NCBI GenBank assembly: GCA_050949085.1 | Contig: JBMNFB010000001.1 | Location: forward strand, 744,001 to 808,000 | Reading direction: 5' to 3' | Origin: JBMNFB01 sp050949085 | GTDB lineage: Bacteria > Bacillota > UBA994 > UBA5500 | DNA length: 64,000 bases | Shown: one piece after another, positions 50,482 to 58,941 of the stretch | Layout of the letters: every line of letters starts with the position of its first letter | Position numbering within the stretch: position 1 is the first letter of the stretch | Notes under the pieces: generated by a model | What the model was told of the DNA's origin: nothing | Databases searched by the model: none | What the model saw: only the letters and a program-made list of their open reading frames with translations | Position numbers and translations under genes: made by a program

Positions 50482-50930
50482 CGCGATTCATCCCCCCGCT
50501 TGCGCTTCGCCTGGCAATCGGCACAGTAGCCGAAGAAACGCAAACTGTGATCGGTGACATGAAAGCCGCTATCGCGCTTTACGGCTGCCTCCAACGATTC
50601 CAGAAGATCCTCGTTAAATTCCAGGATGGTGCCGCAGCCCAGGCAAAGCAGATGATGGTGATAATGCCCATCGGGATCCAGCGCAACCTCATAGCGCCTG
50701 CCGCCAGAACCCGTCTCCAGACGCGCCACGATTCCCAGGTCCTCAAACAACTCCAGCGTACGGTAGATGGTGGCCAGCCCGATCTCGGGTGCCATCGATC
50801 GAGTGAGATCGTAAATCTCCTCGGCTGTAGGGTGCTGATCGCTGCTATCCAGAAGGACCCTGAGCACCGTCTCCCGCTGGGGGGTAAGGCGCAGTTCCTT
50901 CTCCCTCATCAAGCGGCGAACCTCATCCAT
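50478..50930 (-). CDS. Fur/PerR family metal-dependent regulator
   Basis: A 150-residue Fur-superfamily protein. The winged-helix DNA-binding region is at about 10-75 (RLTPQRETVLRVLLDSSDQHPTAEEIYDL, then GLATIYRTLELFED). Metal-site residues are in HYHHHLLCLGCG; the structural zinc site has two CxxC (CLGC, CADC). Whether it senses iron, manganese/peroxide or zinc cannot be decided. ATG 50930 has GGAG six bases upstream; an ATG at 50948 is an alternative. It is the first gene of the operon with csoR and copZ. Confidence 0.92.
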   Translation of the reverse strand: MDEVRRLMREKELRLTPQRETVLRVLLDSSDQHPTAEEIYDLTRSMAPEIGLATIYRTLELFEDLGIVARLETGSGGRRYEVALDPDGHYHHHLLCLGCGTILEFNEDLLESLEAAVKRDSGFHVTDHSLRFFGYCADCQAKRKRGDESR

Positions 50931-51071
50931 AGTTTTCTCCAATATCATTCACAACCTTTGCAATCAGATCCCTGCTTCGCTCCTTTATCCTACCCTTACC
51001 TGTATCCGGCTAGACCGCACGTTGTCACCGCTATTATTCGCTTACAGATGCCCAAATCCCTCTGCTGCAGA

Positions 51072-51124
51072 GAGAAAACGAGCACAGTTTCCCAAGAACA
51101 ATCATGTTCTTGGGACAACTGTGC
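51072..51124 (-). terminator. Large hairpin terminator of the thiF-like operon
   Basis: Two stacked stems, GCACAGTT/AACTGTGC (51082-51089 with 51117-51124) and TCCCAAGAAC/GTTCTTGGGA (51090-51099 with 51106-51115), 18 bp with one bulge, then TCGTTTTCTC on the minus strand. Confidence 0.8.
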
Positions 51125-51139
51125 CCGGTGCAGCTCTCT

Positions 51140-51880
51140 TTATCTGGTTGCGCAGGCTGGGCAGTGGGGATCCCGCGGGATGGTAATCTGGCGCGAGGAT
51201 CCGGTCCAGAGATTGAACTCCAACAGGCCGGGCTGCACCTTAGCGGGGGCTAGAAGCAGCTTGGCGACCCAGGTCACCTGCCAGCTGGCCACACAGATTG
51301 GTACTGTGCCCAACACGCCCACCTGAGCGTGCCGCTGCGGGTAGTCGCGGCCAGGCTCTCCCGGCAGGAGACAGCGGAAACAGGCGCTCCGCCCCGGCAG
51401 AATGGGCATCACCATCCCCGTCATCCCGGCTACGCCGCCATAGACCCAGGGGATTCCCCGCTCCAGGCAATAGTCGTTGATGAGCAGTCTCGTCCGATAG
51501 TTGTCGGTGGCGTCGACAATCACCTGCGCACCCGCCAGCACTGCTGTCGCATTGGTTTGATCCAGTGTCGCCGGCACGGCGGTCACCTCGACGCTGCTAT
51601 TGATGGCCTGGAGGCGCCGTGCAGCCGCCTGCGCTTTTAACGTTCCCCGCCTGGCATCGGCTTCGGTATACAACAGTTGTCGCGGCAGGTTGCTCTCTTC
51701 CACCCGATCGGGATCGATCAGCGTCAGCCGCCCTATCCCGATCCGGGCCAGAAGCTCGGCGTTAGCGGCACCCAATCCACCGCAGCCCACGACCACCACC
51801 CGGGCCTCCGCCAGCTGCTTCTGACCTGAGAGCCCGATCTCCGGCAGAACGATCTGCCTGGCGTAACGCTCCATCGGCAA
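51140..51880 (-). CDS. ThiF/MoeB-like adenylyltransferase
   Basis: A 246-residue E1-like enzyme that adenylates the C-terminal Gly-Gly of a ThiS/MoaD-type protein. The ATP loop is VVVGCGGLGAANAELL, the Arg finger/Asp are in ESNLPRQLLY and VDATDNYRTRLL, and zinc CxxC pairs are CFRC and CPAC. The cysteine of the usual C-x-x-A-G-V-L/V-G region is missing (RHAQVGVLG). A ThiS/MoaD-like gene lies about 3 kb upstream on the same strand. TTG 51880 has AGGAGG six bases upstream (in the tail of larE); ATG 51874 is possible. It starts one base after the larE stop. Confidence 0.88.
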   Translation of the reverse strand: MPMERYARQIVLPEIGLSGQKQLAEARVVVVGCGGLGAANAELLARIGIGRLTLIDPDRVEESNLPRQLLYTEADARRGTLKAQAAARRLQAINSSVEVTAVPATLDQTNATAVLAGAQVIVDATDNYRTRLLINDYCLERGIPWVYGGVAGMTGMVMPILPGRSACFRCLLPGEPGRDYPQRHAQVGVLGTVPICVASWQVTWVAKLLLAPAKVQPGLLEFNLWTGSSRQITIPRDPHCPACATR

Positions 51881-51881
51881 C

Positions 51882-52697
51882 TCACGCCTCCTCAGGCAGG
51901 TTCGGCAGAACCTCGTTCATCGCCCCAGTGCGATAGCCGCGCAAGTCCAGGGCTACATAATCAAAGCCGAGCGCCTCCAGCTCCTGCACGACCATCTCTC
52001 GTACCTGGCAGAGCAACTGCATCTGCTGGGGCAAAACTTCGATGCGGGCGATGCTGCCGTGGTGGCGCACCCGATACTGGAGGAACCCCAGAGACTTGAG
52101 CAATTCCTCTGCCGCCTCCACCTGAGCCAGCTTGGCCGGCGTCACCGCAGTGCCATAGGGGAAGCGAGAGGCGAGACAGGCCATAGAAGGCTTGTTCCAG
52201 GTGGGCAAGCCCAGTTCGTGCGACAGTTGACGAATCTCTGCCTTGCTGATGCCGGCCTCCTGCAGGGGACTGCGAATGCCCAGCTCACGACAGGCCCTGG
52301 CCCCTGGCCGGTAGTCGTGCAGGTCATCAGCATTTGATCCGTCCACGACCGCCGCCAGACCACGTTCCTGCGCGATATCCTGCATAACAGCAAAGATTGC
52401 CTTCTTGCAGTGGTAGCAGCGATCAGGCGGGTTGTCCCGGAAAGCGGCAAAATCCATCCGTAGCGGCTCGATCAACTGCCAAGCGGCGCCGATCTCGGCG
52501 GCCAGCTGCGCGCAAGCCTCCCGCTCAGATCGGGGATAGATCTCCCCGCCGGCGGTCACCGCCAGAACTGTCTCACTGCCCAGCGCCTCCACTGCCAGCT
52601 TCAGCAACAGGGTGCTATCCACGCCGCCTGAGAAAGCGACGACTACACTGCCCAGATCGCGCAGAATCTCCTGCACGCGGGCAACTTTCTGCTTCAT
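51882..52697 (-). CDS. larE: LarE-like ATP-dependent sacrificial sulfur transferase
   Basis: A 271-residue PP-loop protein. The ATP-pyrophosphatase motif is VAFSGGVDSTLLLK; other features are PDRCYHCKKAIF, VVDGSNADDLHDYRPG and PSMACLASRFPYG, where the Cys (residue 174) stands at the place of the sacrificial Cys of LarE. LarE donates sulfur for the nickel-pincer cofactor of lactate racemase. No larA, larB or larC is in the window, so it may serve elsewhere or a partner outside it. ATG 52697 follows GGGGGAGGAG. Directly upstream of the ThiF-like gene. Confidence 0.9.
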   Translation of the reverse strand: MKQKVARVQEILRDLGSVVVAFSGGVDSTLLLKLAVEALGSETVLAVTAGGEIYPRSEREACAQLAAEIGAAWQLIEPLRMDFAAFRDNPPDRCYHCKKAIFAVMQDIAQERGLAAVVDGSNADDLHDYRPGARACRELGIRSPLQEAGISKAEIRQLSHELGLPTWNKPSMACLASRFPYGTAVTPAKLAQVEAAEELLKSLGFLQYRVRHHGSIARIEVLPQQMQLLCQVREMVVQELEALGFDYVALDLRGYRTGAMNEVLPNLPEEA

Positions 52698-52758
52698 AGC
52701 TGCTCCTCCCCCTCGCTCCATGAGCACGGGCCGCTCGAAACCGCAGCCTGCTCCTCTA

Positions 52759-54966
52759 CTAGAGTTCTACCTTCACAACGTCTCGTTCCATCGCTTCCAG
52801 ACAGAGGGCCAGTTTGCTGCCCCAGAACGGTTCCTGGGCCAGCCCCTTGCGCAGCTGACGCAGCACGTCGACCGTGCGGCGCAGCAGGCTGACGATATCA
52901 CCCTCGAGAATGGTCGTGATCTCGACGAGGGCCTCAAATTCGTCACCCTTGGCCCAGCGATAGCCGAGACTGGCCACGTAGTGCGAATAGATGATCTGTG
53001 GCCCCAGAACCGGATCGCTTTTCAGCTCCTCGGCGATGCGAAAATACTTGCGCAGGGCTGGCAGAGGCTCGCGTGCCGTGAAGTCGCTGAAGCGACCGAC
53101 AAAATCCACGCCGCAGAGCAGGCCGCAAATCTCGGGCACCGACAGCTCGTCCAGCATCCCGGCGAAGACAAACTCAGTGATCAGAATCTCCTGGAAGTTG
53201 AAGCTGCTGGCCAGTTCACCCCGCGGCAGAATGTCTGATCCATCCAGATAGCCCAGATGCTCCAGGCGCCGCTTCAGAGAGTTATACTGCTGCAGCCAAT
53301 CGTTGGCCGTGGGTAACATAGCGAGCTCCGCCTCAAGCAGAGTGAGGCGCTGGGCGATGTCCTGCAGCTGACGCTTGCAGCTGCGGCAGTTGCCGACGCG
53401 CCGACTGCCGCAGGCCCTGGGCTGGGTGCGGGAGAGCTCCTGGCGCAAACGGGCAACCGGGCGTTGCAGATACCGCTTCCCCTGCTTCAGCTGGCGTTCC
53501 ATGCCGCGCAGCTTGGATCGCCGCCGTTGATAAAGAATGGGGCAAGCGATGCTGTCCACTGCGTCGCAGAATTGGCGAAAAAGGGCATCGCGGTCGGCCA
53601 GTAGTCTGGCCCGCTGCTCCTCCAGTTGCCGTCGAGTTTGCTCGTTGAGATATGCGGCAAAGCTGGAGCGATACGCTTCGCCAATCTGACCTTCCATCCC
53701 CCGCCGGATCAGGTTAAGGATGGAGTTGCAGCTGAGGCGGTATTGGCTGCCGATATCCTCCGGTCGACCTCTAGCGTAGTCCTGAAGGATCACGTTCTCT
53801 GCGTTGGATATCAGGGTGAAGACGTAACCCTGCGTATCGATGCCACGCCGCCCAGCCCGACCCGACATCTGTTGATATTCCTGGATGGTCAGGGGCCGCA
53901 CGCTGCTCCCATCCCACTTGCGCTGCTCGAGGAAACAGACGCTCTTCACCGGATAGTTGACGCCAACGGCGAATGTTTCGGTGCAGTAGAGCAGCTTAAT
54001 CAGGCGTTGCTCAAAAAGCTCCTCCACCAGGCCCTTGAGGACGGGCAACAGGCCGGCATGATGAAAAGCGATGCCGCGCTGGAGCAGACGTCTCAGCAGC
54101 AGAAACTCCCCATGCCCACTCAGTCCGTACTCCAGTTCACAGGCATCCAGCTGCCGCTCGACCTGGGCAGCCTCGGCTGCCGTGAGGAACGAGCGTTCTC
54201 GGGCCAGCTCCCGGGCCTTCTCGACACACTGGCGGCGGCTGAAGACGAACATCAGTGCCGGCAGATAATCGCGGCGCAGGGCTCGCACCAGCTGCAGGTG
54301 ATCAGTGGGGCGCAGCCGTCCTTCACCCATAGCGTGCTTCAATCCATCCAGCGTACAGATTCCGGTCCCGGCGTTGAAATAGCGATGTGATAGAGGCACA
54401 GCGCGTTTCGTCTCCAGAACCTGTGCCACCGGCTGCTGGCGCACCGCCGATAGCCAGGCGACGAACTGGTCCAGATTGCCGATGGTGGCGCTGAGGCCCA
54501 GAAAGCGTACGTGGGGAGGTGCGAAGATCAGGCTCTCCTCCCAGGCCACACCCCGGTCAGAATCGATATAATGGATCTCATCAAAAATGACGTAATGAAT
54601 ATCCGCTGCGCTATCGGGATCGCTGAGCACCATATTGCGGTAGATCTCGGTGGTCATCATCAGCACCATCGCCTCACGGTTGAGCACCACATCGCCGGTG
54701 ATGATCCCCACCTTCTCTTCCCCCAGGCTGGCCTTGAACTGGCGGTATTTCTGATTGCTCAAAGCCTTGATTGGAGCCGTGTAGATGACCCGGCGATTCT
54801 CACTCACTGCCTTCTCGATCAGGTAGTCGGCAATCAGAGTCTTGCCCACGCCGGTGGGAGCGCAGACGACAACGGAGCGGCCATCCTCGATGAGGTTCAC
54901 AGCCTCGCGCTGAAACCGATCGAGCACGTACCCCTTATAAGTCAGCCTGTCGCCATGTTCTTGCAC
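52759..54966 (-). CDS. Ski2/Mtr4-like superfamily 2 RNA helicase
   Basis: A 735-residue DEAD/DExH helicase. Motif I is CAPTGVGKTLIA, motif II is FDEIHY (DEIH), motif III is LSATIGN and motif VI is QMSGRAGRRG. This last sequence and the long C-terminal part (winged helix, ratchet, DSHCT-like end with LEALVEITTILEGDIVSLLRR) match the Ski2/Mtr4 group, which handles RNA for degradation. An inserted coiled region with four cysteines (RACGSRRVGNCRSCKRQL) may bind zinc. GTG 54966 was chosen because GGGGGTG precedes it and a terminator covers the ATG region at 54999. Confidence 0.88.
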   Translation of the reverse strand: MQEHGDRLTYKGYVLDRFQREAVNLIEDGRSVVVCAPTGVGKTLIADYLIEKAVSENRRVIYTAPIKALSNQKYRQFKASLGEEKVGIITGDVVLNREAMVLMMTTEIYRNMVLSDPDSAADIHYVIFDEIHYIDSDRGVAWEESLIFAPPHVRFLGLSATIGNLDQFVAWLSAVRQQPVAQVLETKRAVPLSHRYFNAGTGICTLDGLKHAMGEGRLRPTDHLQLVRALRRDYLPALMFVFSRRQCVEKARELARERSFLTAAEAAQVERQLDACELEYGLSGHGEFLLLRRLLQRGIAFHHAGLLPVLKGLVEELFEQRLIKLLYCTETFAVGVNYPVKSVCFLEQRKWDGSSVRPLTIQEYQQMSGRAGRRGIDTQGYVFTLISNAENVILQDYARGRPEDIGSQYRLSCNSILNLIRRGMEGQIGEAYRSSFAAYLNEQTRRQLEEQRARLLADRDALFRQFCDAVDSIACPILYQRRRSKLRGMERQLKQGKRYLQRPVARLRQELSRTQPRACGSRRVGNCRSCKRQLQDIAQRLTLLEAELAMLPTANDWLQQYNSLKRRLEHLGYLDGSDILPRGELASSFNFQEILITEFVFAGMLDELSVPEICGLLCGVDFVGRFSDFTAREPLPALRKYFRIAEELKSDPVLGPQIIYSHYVASLGYRWAKGDEFEALVEITTILEGDIVSLLRRTVDVLRQLRKGLAQEPFWGSKLALCLEAMERDVVKVEL

Positions 54967-55002
54967 TGCTACACCCCCATCAAGCAAAACGTCAATCATC
55001 CC

Positions 55003-55032
55003 AAAAGCAAAAGGGCCGCCAGGGCAGCGGCC
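55003..55032 (-). terminator. Terminator of the ThiS/MoaD-like gene
   Basis: GGCCGC/GCGGCC stem (55014-55019 with 55027-55032) followed by TTTTGCTTTT on the minus strand. Confidence 0.8.
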
Positions 55033-55037
55033 TCATT

Positions 55038-55268
55038 CTAGCCTCCCGCCATCGGGGAGAAAAACATCACGCTATCGCCATCCTGCAGGCAATGATCCAG
55101 CTGCGCCCGCTGACCGTTGACTACGGCCACGACCAGCTCGGATGCCACCCCTAGAGACTGCAGCAGTTGCTGCACTGTCATTGCTTCCTGCCAGGGAAGG
55201 GTAAAAGAATCCTTGCCCTCGGGGAAGAAGCGGGCCGCCTGTCCCCTGACTTTCACTTGAATCGCCAC
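55038..55268 (-). CDS. ThiS/MoaD-like sulfur-carrier protein
   Basis: A 76-residue beta-grasp protein ending in the double glycine needed for adenylation and thiocarboxylation (FFSPMAGG). The core pattern is TVQQLLQSLGV, VVAVVNGQRA, LQDGDSVMFFSP. The partner is likely the ThiF/MoeB-like enzyme of the same strand. GTG 55268 follows GAGGAGGGCGG. Whether it serves thiamin, molybdopterin, tungstopterin, or another thio-cofactor cannot be told. Confidence 0.85.
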   Translation of the reverse strand: MAIQVKVRGQAARFFPEGKDSFTLPWQEAMTVQQLLQSLGVASELVVAVVNGQRAQLDHCLQDGDSVMFFSPMAGG

Positions 55269-55307
55269 TTCCGCCCTCCTCATCTCAAACAGTGATCTCT
55301 ATAATCT

Positions 55308-56027
55308 CTATTTCTCGTCTTCCCCTGGCAATTCCTGCTCGGCAGCCGCTCGGAACGGCGAACGCCGATGGGAGAGGCGCATCTGGCGCAGGGCCATGAT
55401 CCACATGGCCAGGGAGAAGGGGACAATCCCCCACATCAGACTGACGTTGCCCGTGGAAAGGAGCAGGTCGTAGACACCGTGCAGCAGGACGGGTAACACC
55501 AGAGCCGCGCGCAGCATCTGCTCTTCACGCCGAGCAGTCCGGGCGAAGCGGGCTCGTCCCAGGAAGTAGCCCATGGTGGAGGCAAAGAGCGCGTGCGCCG
55601 GCACCGATAGCAGGGCTCGCGCTACCGCTACCCGGGTGCCGCCCTGAGCGACATAGAGGATGTTCTCCAGGGCCGCGAAGCCCAGCGAGGCAAAAATGGC
55701 ATAGAGCATCCCATCGTATGGCTCGTTAAAGGCCGGATGGTGATACGCCTGGCGGCGGACCACCCAATATTTCAGCCCTTCTTCCACCAGCGCAATGAAG
55801 ATGAAGTTCTCCACCAGCAGGTAGAGCGGACTCTGGCTGGAAACCAGGCCCTCCAAAAGGCCAGCGGCCAGAACACCGATCACGGCCGCCGGAATGGTGA
55901 TCAGCACGCCATGCAGGAAGAGGCGGACCAGCAAGACACGGGGCTCCCTCTCATAGACATCCCGCACATAGAAGAATGTCAGCAAACCCCAGACTGGCAC
56001 TGTAGCGAGAGCAAGAATACGGATCAT
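55308..56027 (-). CDS. PrsW family intramembrane metalloprotease
   Basis: A 239-residue polytopic membrane protein of the CAAX-protease-like clan. Active-site features are ALVEEGLKYW (Glu-Glu), FNEPYDGMLYAI, SLGFAALENILY and two His (VPAHALFAS, LLHGVYDLL). PrsW in Bacillus cleaves anti-sigma factors; the substrate here is unknown. About seven membrane helices. ATG 56027 follows AGGAAAGGAG. Confidence 0.9.
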   Translation of the reverse strand: MIRILALATVPVWGLLTFFYVRDVYEREPRVLLVRLFLHGVLITIPAAVIGVLAAGLLEGLVSSQSPLYLLVENFIFIALVEEGLKYWVVRRQAYHHPAFNEPYDGMLYAIFASLGFAALENILYVAQGGTRVAVARALLSVPAHALFASTMGYFLGRARFARTARREEQMLRAALVLPVLLHGVYDLLLSTGNVSLMWGIVPFSLAMWIMALRQMRLSHRRSPFRAAAEQELPGEDEK

Positions 56028-56103
56028 CGGCCCGCTCCTTTCCTGCAGGTAGCATAACTATTCTACCACTCCACCCCCCAGCCTTACTAATTCATCCTGA
56101 GGA

Positions 56104-56130
56104 CCGAAAAGGCAGCCCCGCGGCTGCCTT
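56104..56130 (-). terminator. Terminator of the 104-codon gene
   Basis: AAGGCAGCC/GGCTGCCTT stem (56109-56117 with 56122-56130) followed by TTTT on the minus strand. Confidence 0.82.
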
Positions 56131-56143
56131 CCCCAAAACCGGA

Positions 56144-56458
56144 CTATTTTGCCTGGTAGATGAGATCGAGATGCACCAACTTGCGCTTCTGGTCGGCCAG
56201 GCGAGTGCTCTTGCGATCGACCTCCAGAAAGGATCCATCGGTAAAGCTGATCTTCAAGCGGAGGATGATGGGATCCATCCCATTGGATGTAGCTTCGGTC
56301 ACCTGTACGTTGCTGATTGTCTTGCCGGCAAACGCCTTCAACCGCTCCGCATCCGAGACAAACTGGAAAGCTTGAACCAGCATCTCGGGCTGCTGCTCCG
56401 TTGGTGTCAACTGCACGCTAATCAACAACACCCCCTTAGAGTTTTGAGCCGAATCCAC
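56144..56458 (-). CDS. Hypothetical small protein
   Basis: About 104 residues or slightly fewer. Not recognised. The sequence alternates short strands (NVQVTEA, PIILRLKISFTDGSFLEVD) and ends KRKLVHLDLIYQAK, consistent with a small beta-sandwich-like fold. The start is uncertain: GTG 56458 lacks a Shine-Dalgarno, while AAGGGGGTG lies just ahead of TTG/GTG codons near 56410-56422. It has its own terminator. Confidence 0.6.
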   Translation of the reverse strand: MDSAQNSKGVLLISVQLTPTEQQPEMLVQAFQFVSDAERLKAFAGKTISNVQVTEATSNGMDPIILRLKISFTDGSFLEVDRKSTRLADQKRKLVHLDLIYQAK

Positions 56459-56571
56459 TACTCTGAATATCCTATTCCGCCTCGAGCGACAATTCTCCTG
56501 CCGCCCCGCCGCTTTTCATTCGTGCTAATTTTGCCCAATAGGGAGAAGATTACGCTGTTGCCAGCAAAACG

Positions 56572-58398
56572 TCACTCGCTGGAAGGCTCCGGCAAAGGTA
56601 AGATGACGGTAAACACGCTCCCCTCCCCCACCTGCGAACTGACGTCGATGGTTCCCCGGTGCTCTCTCACGATCTGCCGACACAGCGATAGCCCCAGGCC
56701 GGTGCCGCTTTCCTTGGTGCTGTAGAAGGGCTCAAAAATGCGCTCGAGGATCTCGGCAGGGATACCTACGCCCGTATCGATCACCTGGACGCTGATCTGG
56801 CGCATGTCAGCCCGGGCCCTGACCTCTACCCGCCCCCCAGCAGGCGTAGCCTGCACCGCGTTGTTAGTCAGGTTGAGGAAGACCTGTTGCAGGGCATTGT
56901 GGTTTCCAGGAATGTGCGGCAGTTCCTCGGGCAGATCAAAAGTCAGTTCGACTCCCTCCAGCAGGGCCTTAGTCTTTGCCAGCTCGCCCAGCTTCGTCAG
57001 CAGAGCCACCAGATCGATCTCGCCCCAGCTATCCTGCTTGGCTTTGGCCAGATTGAGGAAATTGGTTATGATCTGGTTGGCCCGATCGATTTCGTCCAGA
57101 ATATACTCGGCGAACCGCAGTTCACCACGCATCTCGCTCCTTCTCAGTCGGAGGGCAAGAAGCTGCACAAACCCGCGGATGGCAGTCAGCGGGTTGCGAA
57201 TCTCGTGAGCCATACTGCCTGCAATTTCGGCGGACAGGATCAGTTCATCCTGCCGCCGCAACTGGCTCTTGAGTGCATGAAGCTCAGTGATGTCCTGCAG
57301 GCTGATTGCACGGCCAATGCTACAACCGCAGTCGGACGCAATGTCGGCCTTATTGACCAGCAGCATTTGCCCACCTCCTCCGGCGAGCAGGAGCTGCGGG
57401 TCATTCGTCTGCTCCTTGGGGAGATCAAACGAAAAACTGATGCCGAGTTGTTCCTGGAGATCGACAAAGCTCCGGCCGATTATCTGATCGCGCGGCAAGC
57501 GTAGAAGAGATTCGGCCGCGGCGTTGACTTCCTGGATCTCGCCATTGTCGGCGATGATCAGGAGACCCACAGGAGCGGCCGTCAGCAGGGCCTGCAGCTG
57601 AGCCGCGCCGCATTGCAGCTCGCGGCAGATAATCTCCCGCTCATAAGCCTGCAACTGGTGGCTATAGCGAAAAGTCCACATCTCAGAGACGATGACAGCC
57701 GTATTTTGCAGCCTGCCAGGCGAAAGGTCTGAGCCATAATCTCGTTCCAGCCTGGCTACAGGCAACCGTTCGCCCATCAGCCTGACAGCTACCTCAGCGG
57801 ATTCCTGACCGCTGGGCTGAAAGGGAGCCAGGTCAGCCAGGTAAGCGACCGCTGACTGCTCGGCGGCCATGCCGATCGGCTCTTCCAGAACCAGTCGGCA
57901 CCCCAGGTCGCTCAGCAGCCGCTCCATGCTCTGCAACGGGCGCTGCGGCAGGAAGAATGGCATCATCGTAGGCAGAACCAGGCGCCCCTCCTGCAGGTAG
58001 CGAAGGAACTGCAATGTCCCCAGCTGCTCCTCGCTAGGCTGGAGGTGGGCAACCGCTGCCCAGCGCCGGTTCAGCTGGGCCAGATGGGTCAGAAATCTTA
58101 TCCATCCCGTGAGCTGACCCTCGTCGACGACGAGATCGGCCATGCAGCCGTCAGGCCCTGCATTACTCAGAGCTATGACGTAGCCCCAGGGGCAATGATC
58201 GCGAAACGCCATGATCAAGTCAGTCCAGTTAAGAAACCCGGCGAGCACCAACACGTCCGGCTCCATAGATTGCAGCGTCGCCTGCGCCGCCTGTGCTTGA
58301 GCTGTTTGATAGATGGCAATCCCTTCACTAGCTGTCGACCAGAGGCTGGAAGCATCATCGGATAGGACCAGTAAGCATCCTGACACCTGGTGTCTCAC
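56572..58398 (-). CDS. PAS sensor histidine kinase with receiver-like N-terminus
   Basis: A 608-residue soluble histidine kinase. Residues 1-110 form a degenerate response-regulator-like fold (VLVLAGFLNWTDLIMAFRDHCPWGYVIAL); a middle region (130-250) is unassigned. A PAS domain follows (about 265-380, LTAAPVGLLIIADNGEIQEVNAAAESLL). The HisKA box is AGSMAHEIRNPLTAIRGF (about 395-412), and the ATPase motifs are NLTNNAVQATP (N), DTGVGIPAEIL (G1) and FEPFYSTKESGTGLGLS (F, G2). It resembles NtrB/KinA-like kinases; no response regulator is adjacent. GTG 58398 follows AAGAAG. Confidence 0.88.
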   Translation of the reverse strand: MRHQVSGCLLVLSDDASSLWSTASEGIAIYQTAQAQAAQATLQSMEPDVLVLAGFLNWTDLIMAFRDHCPWGYVIALSNAGPDGCMADLVVDEGQLTGWIRFLTHLAQLNRRWAAVAHLQPSEEQLGTLQFLRYLQEGRLVLPTMMPFFLPQRPLQSMERLLSDLGCRLVLEEPIGMAAEQSAVAYLADLAPFQPSGQESAEVAVRLMGERLPVARLERDYGSDLSPGRLQNTAVIVSEMWTFRYSHQLQAYEREIICRELQCGAAQLQALLTAAPVGLLIIADNGEIQEVNAAAESLLRLPRDQIIGRSFVDLQEQLGISFSFDLPKEQTNDPQLLLAGGGGQMLLVNKADIASDCGCSIGRAISLQDITELHALKSQLRRQDELILSAEIAGSMAHEIRNPLTAIRGFVQLLALRLRRSEMRGELRFAEYILDEIDRANQIITNFLNLAKAKQDSWGEIDLVALLTKLGELAKTKALLEGVELTFDLPEELPHIPGNHNALQQVFLNLTNNAVQATPAGGRVEVRARADMRQISVQVIDTGVGIPAEILERIFEPFYSTKESGTGLGLSLCRQIVREHRGTIDVSSQVGEGSVFTVILPLPEPSSE

Positions 58399-58606
58399 CT
58401 TCTTTCTCTGGTGTCTAAAATCATCACCGTATTATGACTCTTCTCCAGACTTAATTCACGTTCGCGGCTGGGGTTCCTGCAAGGAACCAAAAACATTGCA
58501 CAATCCTGAAGCTACCTGTCGTAACAGGGAGCCCTCCGCATCCTGCTCGATCGACAAGCCATGTGCGCAGGAAGTGCCGTGTCCCTAACATCAGGCAGCG
58601 CTTCAC

Positions 58607-58635
58607 TTGACAGGAGCAGCGGCGAGCCATATACT
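58607..58635 (+). promoter_or_regulatory. Promoter of the T-box-asnS transcript
   Basis: TTGACA (58607-58612), a 17-base spacer and TATACT (58630-58635). It is the best sigma-A-type promoter in the window. In the rest of the gap, 58399-58606, only a GGTTCC/GGAACC hairpin (58476-58492) was seen. Confidence 0.85.
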
Positions 58636-58641
58636 CAGATA

Positions 58642-58900
58642 AATGACAAGACATTGCGGCAATGAAGGGGAAAAGTAACTGCAGGAAGCGGCTGCAGAGA
58701 GCCGGGTGTGCTGGAAACCGGTGCTGGCCCTGTAGTGAAGAACACCCTGGAGCCTCCGCCCGAACGGTTCGCGCTGAACTCAGTAGGCCCGGACGGGAGC
58801 AGCCCGCTACAGCTGCCCGAGAGTTGACCTGCAACGCCGCAGGTAAATTGGGTGGTACCGCGAGCAACCCTTCGTCCCAAGCTGGACGAGGGTTTTTTTA
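58642..58900 (+). ncRNA. T-box leader (tRNA-Asn sensing) of asnS
   Basis: A Stem I with AGAGAGCCGGG and GCTGGAAACCGG, a specifier AAC (58741-58743, Asn codon) in GAAGAACACC, and the T-box AAATTGGGTGGTACCGCG (58845-58862) are followed by the terminator stem (about 58866-58890) and TTTTTTT. Uncharged tRNA-Asn should stabilise the antiterminator and turn on asnS. Confidence 0.93.
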
Positions 58901-58941
58901 TTTGCCAACTGCTTTCGGGACACAGGAAAGGGGATTGATCA

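Noticed and set aside
140..56539. TTTGCCCAAT recurring at 140, 4671 and 56530
   Set aside because: One copy is inside a coding region, spacing to genes differs, and no dyad or promoter relation is seen; probably chance.
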